Assembly (NCBI RefSeq): GCF_046299575.1
Contig: NZ_JBKBHX010000001.1
Coordinates: forward strand, 1-64,000
Reading direction: 5' to 3'
DNA from: Thermaurantimonas sp046299575
GTDB taxonomy: Bacteria; Bacteroidota; Bacteroidia; Flavobacteriales; Schleiferiaceae
DNA length: 64,000 nucleotides
Part shown: in pieces, positions 34,552 to 42,600 of the stretch
How positions within the stretch are numbered: position 1 is the stretch's first letter
How the letters are laid out: every line of letters starts with the position of its first letter
Position numbers and translations under genes: made by a program
The notes under the pieces: generated by a model
What the model saw: only the letters and a program-made list of their open reading frames with translations
What the model was told of the DNA's origin: nothing
The model's database searches: none

Positions 34552-34854
34552 TCAGTTTAGATACGAATTAATCAACTGTTTTAAGCCGTGCAAGGGCATC
34601 ATTCCGGATTGCCGCCAAACTTGCTGACCATTTTTATAAAGTACCAAGGTGGGCACTCCACTTATGTTCATTCGGGCAGCCAACTCCTGGTTGCGATCCA
34701 CATCTATTTTGATGATTTTGACTTTATCAGCAGGCACTTGAGATGCCAGCTCCTTCAAAATTGGTGCTTGCATTTTACACGGCCCACACCACTCAGCCGA
34801 AAAGTCAACTAATACTAATTCCTTGCTTCGTATCAGGTCATTAAATGTACTCAT
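34552..34854 (-). CDS. trxA: Thioredoxin
   Basis: This 100-residue protein has the classic WCGPC active site (C23 and C26) in VDFSAEWCGPCK, the cis-proline in ISGVPTLVLYKNG and no signal peptide. It is a cytoplasmic disulfide reductant. It is the last gene of a three-gene operon and overlaps the rhodanese gene by four bases. Confidence 0.92.
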   Translation of the reverse strand: MSTFNDLIRSKELVLVDFSAEWCGPCKMQAPILKELASQVPADKVKIIKIDVDRNQELAARMNISGVPTLVLYKNGQQVWRQSGMMPLHGLKQLINSYLN

Positions 34855-35159
34855 TTTTCGATGTCAAATTCCCATTCGAGAATTCCACCTCTCAAATTAT
34901 ATACATTTTTAAAACCTTTATTTTCCAAATATGCGCAAGCATTGGTCGAACGCGCTCCTGAGCGACAATAAATCAAATAATGCTTGTCTTTATCGAGCTT
35001 TTCAACTGCTGACATAAATTCAGTTGGATTATTAATATCTGCCAAAATGGCGCCTTTGATATGCCCTTGCTGATATTCAGCAGGAGTGCGTACATCGAGC
35101 AGGATGTGGTCTGGTAAGTCGAGTTTGTCGTGAAACTCTTTAGGAGTGAGATGAGTCAT
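34851..35159 (-). CDS. Rhodanese-like sulfurtransferase (single domain)
   Basis: This 102-residue single-domain rhodanese has the active-site loop CRSGAR in YLIYCRSGARS and the GGILEW ending. It transfers sulfane sulfur from a donor to thiol acceptors such as thioredoxin. The ATG at 35159 is chosen over the frame start at 35189 because it gives the usual rhodanese start LTPKEFHDKL. It overlaps the DUF6132 gene by 20 bases and thioredoxin by four. Confidence 0.88.
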   Translation of the reverse strand: MTHLTPKEFHDKLDLPDHILLDVRTPAEYQQGHIKGAILADINNPTEFMSAVEKLDKDKHYLIYCRSGARSTNACAYLENKGFKNVYNLRGGILEWEFDIEK

Positions 35160-35355
35160 TTTCTGATTGTTCTTTTTTTGAATCCACAAACATAGATATA
35201 CCTAAATATCCCAACAACGAACCGTAGCCAGCTGATATATATGGATTAGACCAAATGGCGCAACTTCCAAGGCAGCCCACTTGATCATAATACACCAATC
35301 CACCTATCAGACCGGCTACAGCTCCCATCAATTTAAAGTGCCATGCTTTTAACAT
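35140..35355 (-). CDS. DUF6132-type small membrane protein
   Basis: This 71-residue protein has two membrane segments around KLMGAVAGLIGGLVYY and GSLLGYLGISMF, separated by a cysteine-containing loop VGCLGSCAIWSNPY. Such proteins are commonly encoded next to rhodanese and thioredoxin genes in Bacteroidota and may act in thiol or sulfur handling at the membrane; the function is unproven. The start at 35355 is set by the promoter box at 35385-35392; the longer frame to 35445 would cross it. Confidence 0.7.
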   Translation of the reverse strand: MLKAWHFKLMGAVAGLIGGLVYYDQVGCLGSCAIWSNPYISAGYGSLLGYLGISMFVDSKKEQSENDSSHS

Positions 35356-35384
35356 TTCTTCGTTTTTATTTGCTTTACATAACA

Positions 35385-35392
35385 CAAAAGTA
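35385..35392 (-). promoter_or_regulatory. -7 box of the DUF6132-rhodanese-trxA operon
   Basis: The minus strand reads TACTTTTG, 29 bases before the ATG at 35355. Confidence 0.5.
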
Positions 35393-35560
35393 AAGCCTCC
35401 CGAAGGTATAGGTCTGTGACTTTGCTTTAATGAAGTTTCAACCAATCTAATGGAATAAAAAATTCAACGTTTATTTAGAAAGAAAACCATTAAGACTATT
35501 AAAATTTCTCTGATGCTGTTCAATCAAGTTTTTAATACTTTAGCTCTAAAAATTTATAAA

Positions 35561-35797
35561 ATGTCAAATCCAGAAATCGCTCAAAAATCGCCCTATGTAC
35601 TGGATATGCAACCCGGCAAATACTGGTGGTGTGCATGCGGCAAGAGTCAAAAACAACCCTTCTGCGACGGCAGCCACAAGGGATCGGAATTTCGACCCGT
35701 GATGGTAGAACTTACCGAGAAAAGCCGCGTCGCATGGTGTGGATGCAAACATTCGGGCAAAGCCCCTCGTTGTGATGGTTCGCACCGCAATCTTTAA
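35561..35797 (+). CDS. CDGSH iron-sulfur domain protein (two domains)
   Basis: This 78-residue protein carries two CDGSH motifs: CAC at 24-26 with CDGSH at 35-39, and CGC at 60-62 with CDGSH at 71-75. Each three-Cys one-His set can bind a redox-labile 2Fe-2S cluster. The start is at the ATG 35561; an earlier in-frame start adds an unlikely tail. It is followed eight bases later by menE. The biological role is unknown. Confidence 0.85.
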   Translation: MSNPEIAQKSPYVLDMQPGKYWWCACGKSQKQPFCDGSHKGSEFRPVMVELTEKSRVAWCGCKHSGKAPRCDGSHRNL

Positions 35798-35805
35798 ATG
35801 CATAC

Positions 35806-36873
35806 ATGCTGCTCATCGACTTTTCTACCCCCCCTGAATTCAAAGATCTATTTTCAAAACTACAAGGCATTCTCGGTCAAGAAGAGGCCAATATCTTCCG
35901 AGAAACATATGGGTTTTATTACGATCAAAACCCTGTTGCCTTAAAAGTCACAACGTCAGGCAGTACCGGCACACCAAAAACCTACACCTTTAGCCGAAGT
36001 GCAGTGTGTACGAGCATTGAAGGTACAGCCAAAGCTCTTGGATTAGATTTGGGCATCACGGCTCTGCTGGCACTTCCACTTCGCTTCATAGCCGGCCGCA
36101 TGATGCTGCTCAGGGCAATGCACTTGAAATGGAAACTGCTTTGGATAAAACCAACTCTGAGATTAAAAGAATTTCCTGAAGTAGATTTTGCTGCACTTAC
36201 TCCGGCACAGGTAAGTGAGAGTTTACACGTACTTGGTTCGATTCACACATTGCTGCTGGGCGGATCACCTATAACCAACGCACTGCTCGCCACCATCCGA
36301 AATACAGCCAAATATTCAGTCTATCAATCTTTTGCGGCTACTGAAACGCTCTCCAATTTCGCTTTACGCCGTTTAGCTCCTGATTATCAGGATTTTTACA
36401 CTGTTCTGCCGGGTGTTAAAATTCGAGTAGATGAGCTATCGCGACTTTGGGTTCTCTATCCCGGCATTACTGCTGATTTTATCACTACCGGCGATGTGGT
36501 CAAAATGGTAGACCCCTCTTCATTTATTTGGCTCGGACGTGCTGACTTTGTGATTAATACCGGAGGTGTAAAAGTACATCCGGAATTTTTGGAAGCTCAG
36601 CTCTCAGAGGCTTTTCCTGACAAACGATTTATCATTACATCTATGCCTGATGAGCGGCTGGGCGAGGCAGTGACAATAGTGATAGAAAGTCCAGTTGAAC
36701 TAAATACCGATAATTTAAAACGCACCCTTGAAAAAATTGCTTCAGAAAAACACCTTCCAAAACACCTGCTTCCCAGGATTCATGTAACAGTGCCTGAACT
36801 TCCCGTTACTGCCACAGGTAAACCTGATCGAATTAGAATTAAACAATTAATAAACAATGAGCATGAAAAATAA
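35806..36873 (+). CDS. menE: AMP-binding acyl-CoA ligase, probable O-succinylbenzoate-CoA ligase
   Basis: This 355-residue adenylating enzyme has the P-loop TSGSTGTPKTYTFSR, the YQSFAATETLSNF segment, ITTGDVV and the LGRADFVINTGGVKVHPEF hinge. The C-terminal lysine lies in PVTATGKPDRIR. It is short for the superfamily but normal for Bacteroidota MenE-like proteins of menaquinone synthesis. No other men gene is near, so substrate assignment is tentative. It follows the CDGSH gene closely. Confidence 0.75.
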   Translation: MLLIDFSTPPEFKDLFSKLQGILGQEEANIFRETYGFYYDQNPVALKVTTSGSTGTPKTYTFSRSAVCTSIEGTAKALGLDLGITALLALPLRFIAGRMMLLRAMHLKWKLLWIKPTLRLKEFPEVDFAALTPAQVSESLHVLGSIHTLLLGGSPITNALLATIRNTAKYSVYQSFAATETLSNFALRRLAPDYQDFYTVLPGVKIRVDELSRLWVLYPGITADFITTGDVVKMVDPSSFIWLGRADFVINTGGVKVHPEFLEAQLSEAFPDKRFIITSMPDERLGEAVTIVIESPVELNTDNLKRTLEKIASEKHLPKHLLPRIHVTVPELPVTATGKPDRIRIKQLINNEHEK

Positions 36874-36994
36874 AAATTATTTTATTCAGTGGAAATTACT
36901 GTTATTTCTAACAGTTTTTGCCGCATCCTCCTGTCGACTCCTCAAGCCTTGCGATTGCCCCAGTGTACGAACCTCTTATCAAAATGAGCGCTAA
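36857..36994 (+). CDS. Tiny 45-residue lipoprotein
   Basis: A short frame overlapping the end of menE by 17 bases encodes MSMKNKNYFIQWKLLLFLTV, then FAASSC as a clear lipobox, then RLLKPCDCPSVRTSYQNER. It resembles the very small Cys-Asp-Cys-Pro lipoproteins seen in other Bacteroidota, but I cannot name a family. It ends 11 bases inside the SprT-like gene, so three genes are nested head to tail. The function is unknown. Confidence 0.5.
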   Translation: MSMKNKNYFIQWKLLLFLTVFAASSCRLLKPCDCPSVRTSYQNER

Positions 36995-37502
36995 ACCCCC
37001 TGTTGGCTCTCCTTCGCTGTGGGTGCCACTGGCAAAGTACCTGCCGGATAAGGCTTACCACTACGTAGAAGGCTTGCTCAACCAGCACACAATTTTTCTA
37101 AAAATCACCAAACCTAAGCGATCGCGTGCAGGCCTCTATTTTTTTGACGAAAAGCGCGGCCGTCACGCCATTTACATCAACGGAAATCTCGACAAATACA
37201 ACTTCCTCATCACCCTTATACACGAATATGCCCACCTGGTAGCCCGTAGCAGGTATGGAAAGGCTATCAAACCACATGGCCCTGAGTGGAAATCTACCTT
37301 CAGAGAGCTGATGAAGCCTCTTTTGCACACCGATATTTTTCCGCCGGCCATCATCACCTATCTGAGAAGTCACATGGCCAATCCTGCCGCTACACATTTT
37401 CGCGACAAGGCCCTCATCGAAGCCATAGACCGGTATATTTCACATGCTCAATCCGTTCTAGGACAGCTTAAAACTCACAACACCCCAAAGTCATCGCGTT
37501 AA
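36984..37502 (+). CDS. SprT-like zinc metalloprotease domain protein
   Basis: This 172-residue protein has the HEYAH zinc motif (80-84) in LITLIHEYAHLVARSRYG and a third ligand candidate in KPHGPEWKSTF (H98). SprT/Spartan-like proteins bind zinc and some cut DNA-protein crosslinks; bacterial members are poorly known. The start at ATG 36984 is preferred over the TTG at 36918. It overlaps the tiny lipoprotein. Confidence 0.75.
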   Translation: MSAKPPVGSPSLWVPLAKYLPDKAYHYVEGLLNQHTIFLKITKPKRSRAGLYFFDEKRGRHAIYINGNLDKYNFLITLIHEYAHLVARSRYGKAIKPHGPEWKSTFRELMKPLLHTDIFPPAIITYLRSHMANPAATHFRDKALIEAIDRYISHAQSVLGQLKTHNTPKSSR

Positions 37503-37517
37503 AAGTCACGGGTCTTT

Positions 37518-37525
37518 TACCTTTG
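37518..37525 (+). promoter_or_regulatory. -7 box of miaE-tgt
   Basis: TACCTTTG lies 22 bases before the ATG at 37548, in the short gap after the SprT-like gene. Confidence 0.5.
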
Positions 37526-37547
37526 CCACAAAAATCGAAGGACATTC

Positions 37548-38129
37548 ATGCTTGGACTCCGCCTGCCTACTGACCCGCGATGGGTAGATATTGCATCACG
37601 AAACATCGAAGAAATCCTCACCGACCACGCCTATTGCGAGCAGAAGGCTGCTTCGACGGCTATTTCGCTGATTGTGAGCTTTCCTGAGTACCCCGATCTG
37701 GTAGCCGAGATGGCTGCCCTGGCCCGTGAAGAGATGGCTCACTTCGAGCAGGTACACAAACGAATCCTCGAGCGCGGCCTAAAACTCGGCCGCGAACGCA
37801 AAGACGAATACGTAGCCCGCATCAATCAATTCTTCCCTAAAACTGGCGACCGACTGGAGCGCCTACTTCAACGTCTGCTCATTGCAGCTTTGATCGAAGC
37901 GCGCAGTTGCGAGCGCTTTAAGGTGCTGAGCGAAAACATTCAGGACGAAGACCTCTCTCGCTTCTACCGCGCTCTCATGGCATCTGAAGCTGGCCATTAC
38001 ACGACATTTCTCACCTTCGCCCGTAAATATGGTGGCCGCGAACGCGTAGATGCCATGTGGCAAGCACTTCTGGACTTCGAAGCCGAAGTGATACGCGACT
38101 TTGGTAAAAAAGAACTCATCCACGGCTGA
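37548..38129 (+). CDS. miaE: tRNA 2-methylthio-N6-isopentenyladenosine hydroxylase
   Basis: This 193-residue di-iron ferritin-like protein has the metal-binding helix REEMAHFEQVH, an early Glu in CEQKAAS and a C-terminal SEAGHYTTF. It hydroxylates the isopentenyl group of ms2i6A at position 37 of tRNAs. It overlaps tgt by one base (TGATG), so two tRNA anticodon-loop modification genes are coupled. Confidence 0.9.
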   Translation: MLGLRLPTDPRWVDIASRNIEEILTDHAYCEQKAASTAISLIVSFPEYPDLVAEMAALAREEMAHFEQVHKRILERGLKLGRERKDEYVARINQFFPKTGDRLERLLQRLLIAALIEARSCERFKVLSENIQDEDLSRFYRALMASEAGHYTTFLTFARKYGGRERVDAMWQALLDFEAEVIRDFGKKELIHG

Positions 38130-39262
38130 TGAACATCTTCAGACTTCAGGCCACCGACCCGCATTCCAAGGCTCGGGCCGGTGTCATCACTACTGCCCAC
38201 GGCCAGATTGAAACACCTATCTTCATGCCCGTCGGCACAGCCGGCACCGTAAAGGCCACCCACCAATACGAGCTCACTGACGACATTCGCGCACAAATCA
38301 TCCTCGGCAATACCTATCACCTCTATCTGCGCCCGGGCACCGAAATCCTGCGCAAAGCCGGCGGACTCCATCGCTTCATCGGCTGGGATCGTCCGATACT
38401 CACCGACAGTGGCGGATATCAGGTATTTTCACTGGCCGACAGCCGCAAGCTCACCGAAGAAGGGGCTCGATTCAAGTCGCACATCGATGGCAGCTACCAC
38501 ATGTTTACCCCCGAAAGTGTCATGGATATTCAGAGAGCCATCGGGGCCGACATCATCATGGCCTTCGACGAGTGCCCACCCTGGCCCTGTGATGAGCGCT
38601 ACGCTGAGGAGAGCATGCATCTGACGCACCGCTGGCTTGACCGTTGTATCGCCCGCATCCAATCGACCGAACCGCTCTACGGCTACAGCCAATACCTATT
38701 TCCCATCGTCCAGGGCAGCACGGTAGCCCGTCTGCGCCGAGAATCATCAGAATACATCGCCTCTAAAGACATGCCCGGCAACGCCATTGGAGGACTCTCT
38801 GTGGGCGAACCTGCCGAGCTCATGTATGAAATGACTGACCTGGTCACCGACATTCTTCCCCGCGATAAGCCCAGGTATCTAATGGGTGTAGGCACACCGG
38901 AAAACATCCTCAATGCCATAGCACTCGGCATCGATATGTTTGACTGCGTCATGCCCACCCGCAATGGCCGCAACGGCATGCTCTTCACCACCGAAGGGAT
39001 TATTAACATAAAGAACCGCAAGTGGGCAGATGACTTCTCACCCATTGATCCGGCAGGCATCAGCCGCGTCGATACCCTCTACACAAAGGCCTATCTGCGC
39101 CACCTCTTTGTAGCCGACGAATACCTCGGCCGCCAGATCGCCTCAGTACACAACCTTGCCTTCTACCTCTGGCTTGTTCGTGAGGCCCGTTCACATATCC
39201 TCGCGGGCACCTTCACCGAGTGGAAGCGCACCATACTTCCCACTATAACTCGCAGGCTCTGA
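38129..39262 (+). CDS. tgt: Queuine tRNA-ribosyltransferase (tRNA-guanine transglycosylase)
   Basis: This 377-residue TIM-barrel enzyme exchanges guanine-34 for preQ1. Visible motifs are LTDSGGYQVFSL, the GGLSVGEP loop and DCVMPTRNGRNG with the nucleophilic Asp. The usual C-terminal zinc knuckle CxCxxC is absent: the segment reads SPIDPAGISRVDTLYTKAYLRHLF. A related replacement may be common in Bacteroidota Tgt, so activity is not excluded. It is coupled to miaE. Confidence 0.92.
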   Translation: MNIFRLQATDPHSKARAGVITTAHGQIETPIFMPVGTAGTVKATHQYELTDDIRAQIILGNTYHLYLRPGTEILRKAGGLHRFIGWDRPILTDSGGYQVFSLADSRKLTEEGARFKSHIDGSYHMFTPESVMDIQRAIGADIIMAFDECPPWPCDERYAEESMHLTHRWLDRCIARIQSTEPLYGYSQYLFPIVQGSTVARLRRESSEYIASKDMPGNAIGGLSVGEPAELMYEMTDLVTDILPRDKPRYLMGVGTPENILNAIALGIDMFDCVMPTRNGRNGMLFTTEGIINIKNRKWADDFSPIDPAGISRVDTLYTKAYLRHLFVADEYLGRQIASVHNLAFYLWLVREARSHILAGTFTEWKRTILPTITRRL

Positions 39263-39587
39263 TATTTTTCTATTCTTTTTAAATTAAATGGTCTTATCAA
39301 AATAAAAGGCTAATATGTGCCTTCGTCTTTAAACATTCTCCCCTATTCCTCATTCGAGGAAACTGATTTCATTTTCATCACATTGACATTGATTATGTCT
39401 TATTCAATTCTGACTTAATTAGAAAACTTTATTATTAGTTAACAAGTGAATCAGTGGCTACAACGAATACTTCTTATTATAAATCAGCATCGCTCTTGTA
39501 AAGCTTTGCATAATTTTCTTCCATGAATGCACTGCAATCGTTGAACTTCAATAAATTACCATTCATTGGCTAAAATTTTAAATACAA
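39263..39587. other. 325-base intergenic region, no gene seen
   Basis: AT-rich, between convergent tgt and the subtilase gene. No coding frame, RNA gene or strong plus-strand terminator was recognised. Confidence 0.4.
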
Positions 39588-39618
39588 AAAAGGTGTCCGA
39601 AAAACTCGAACACCTTTT
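39588..39618 (-). terminator. Terminator of the subtilase gene
   Basis: AAAAGGTGT (39588-39596) pairs with ACACCTTTT (39610-39618), with an inner CGA/TCG pair after one mismatch. The minus strand continues into T-rich sequence. Confidence 0.75.
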
Positions 39619-39636
39619 AAGTAATTGTTCTTCTTT

Positions 39637-42600
39637 TTATTTGCTAATGATTAGCTGCCGGCGTTTTACCTGGCCACTGAGATCTTCCACGGTTACGACA
39701 TAAGAACCCGAAGGCAAGTGCTTGAGCGAAAAATCTATCTTTTGTCTATTATCGAGAGTTTGTTCGTGCACTACCCTACCCGTTACGTCAGTGATCCGCA
39801 TGCTTCGGGCGATTAATGCGGAGTGAAGCTGTAAGCTGAACTCGCCTCTGGAAGGATTAGGATACAAGTTGAAACCTACTTCTTCCAATTCAGCTACGGA
39901 AAATCCGGAAACAGTAACCTGAGCTGAAGTTTGAAGCGTTCCACAGGCGTGATAAACAATGAGCGTCACTGAATAGGTGCCACCTACTTGATACTTATGG
40001 GTACCACTTGGCAGTGTAGAAGTAGTGCCGTCGCCAAAGTTCCAACGCAGCGAATCATACGAACCTACCACGTTGGCACTGAAAGTCAATGTATCTAAAT
40101 TCACAACTATCGAAGGCGAAAAAGTCGGATTTTCAAAAACGTTGAGCGTTTGAGTGGCCGACGAAGTTCCATTTGCATTTAGCACACTCAGCGTCACAGT
40201 CTTTTGTCCGCCATTTAGATACACCACCTTGTGCGGACCAGGCGTATTAGCAAAGGCTGGGCTTGCCCCGTTGCCAAACGTCCAGTTATAACTCGCCGGA
40301 TTGTTTTGGCTGTTGTCAACAAAGGTGACCGTATCACCTACGCATATCACACCAACCTGAGGTAATTGCACAGTAAAGGCCGCGACAGGTGGCGCCTGAG
40401 CTAAGTCAACAATGCGCACATTCGTAATATAGAGGTTGTTTCCGTAGCCGTTGATAGACTTAAAGCGAAGACGAACAGGGCCATTGGCAAAAGGTGTGAG
40501 CAGTATTGTATCTGTGCGCCATTGTGATTGGGTAGGTGTAAACTGATTGGTACTTGGATTAGCAGTTGCCAGCTGAGAACCACCCCTTTTATACACTTCT
40601 GTAAACGCATTTGAAACGCAACCTCCAACAGCTTCTACGGCCAAACTATCAGAAAAGCCCGGATACTGTGCATAGGCTACATCAAAAAGCAAAGCAGGTT
40701 GCGTGGTGTTGAGAAGCGAGATAAGTGGCAAATTCAAATAATCAACTTCTCCTACTACGGTGTAATTAAAGAAATTCATTCGTGCAGAAGCATTTCCAGT
40801 GGAGTGAGGTGTGGGCGACTGTCGATTCCAAGTAATTCCATTGTCCGGATTCACCACTTCCCAGTTGGCTGGCGGGAAGATTTGAGGCTGGAAATTTTGA
40901 GAGAAAGGCAAGTTCTGTCCGGCTGTTATGTTAATGACGTTCACTTTAGTAATACTGTCAGAGCCGTTGGCATTCGAAGCAACCAGCTTAACTGTGTACG
41001 TTCCGATCTGATTAAATGAAACTACCGGATTTTGTGAATTCAAAGTAGAACCACCAACCAGCGTAAAAGTATTTGGCGTAATTGACCATTGCCATTGAGT
41101 AGGAGTTCCCATTGAGAGATCGAAAAGCGTTACAGGTGCCTGAGGGCAAGTAACTGAAACGGAAGGGGCAAAGTCTGGGATCGGCGGTAGTGTGTTCTGA
41201 CGAATTTCAATTAAATCGAGAGCTAAATCAGAAGTATTTCCCCCAGTGGTACCAACAAAGCGCACGGCAATCTTTTTGCCGATGTAAGGTAAAAGGCTGA
41301 TACGAGCATTGAGCCATGCGTTCCCTTGATTGCCGGAACGCTGCCACACCGTAGTCCAGCGGTTGCTGTCGAGTATCTGCACTTCCAGCTGGCCCATAGC
41401 TGGTCCGAACATATGATACCAGAAAGACAATTCCGGAAGAGTCAGCCCCGAAACGGTAAAGCAGTTTGAAGCGAGATTTGCTGTCTGATTTGAACAGGAC
41501 GTAGCTTCCAGATAAATGTATCGGCCCTGGCCATTGAGATTATAGTCGCCTGACGGACCGGTACCGGCAGTCTGAGTGGGTCCTGTATGCACCCTCCAAT
41601 CTATGTTATCCTGAATTCCATTTTGCAGATTGGCCCATGATGCAATGCTACACACGGTCTGCTCACAATCAGCAGAATCGCTGCAAAGCGGATTTGAGTC
41701 AAAATTTGTCGTAAAAGGAATTGTAACAGATGATGCATTATAGACTCCAGATACAAAAGTCAGGGTATCATTTATCGCATTTTGGTCACCTGACCCTTTA
41801 ATTACAACTTTAAAAGTTATAAGCGGCTGGTTTGGCATCAGAAACTGCTTGGTAAACGTGTAGTTGATCATATTTCCTGAAGAGGGCAGGCCTGCAGTAA
41901 TTGTATCTGAAATAAGGAGTGATCCATTTGCAAACACTGATGCTACAGCGCTGGCTATCTGGTCGGTGGATACATTTCGTATTCTAAGCACCGGCCTTAT
42001 ACTATCAGATGCCTGGCAGGAGGGTATAGCACCATTCGGAAAATTGAACACATCCTCCAGCGCGAGATCTTTCTGTACTGTGCAATTAAAAAGACCTGGA
42101 GCCTTACGGGCAGCAACCCCTCGGTTACCAATCAATCCGTTTGCACCGTATGCCATTACACTTAGCCATTCTTCCTCATTAAAATTCAAGCCGGTAAGGT
42201 GTGCTATGGTCGTATTTTGACCCGCAACAGTGTCAAAAATTTCCATGTATTTCTGACCAAGACGTGTAATGTAATATCCCTGAGCATTGGCAACGGCATT
42301 CCAAGTAAGGGTGACTGTGTCAGGACATGCCTTGTTTATTGTAATATTTTGAGGTGTACCTAATATGTGAACTGGATGTGCTGAGATCACTTGTTGTGTA
42401 CCACGGGTTAGCCTGATCCAGTATTTGCCTGAAAGATTGGCTGGCAATGTCCATTGCAAGCGTCTAGTTGCTGCCGGAATATTGGTATTAATAGCAGTCC
42501 AAGTCGCGCCAGAGTCAGCTGAAATGTGCAACTGAAAAGGCTGTGTTCCAGCAGGTGCTTCCCATCTGATGATTTGCTGACTACCCGGTTCCCAACTAAT

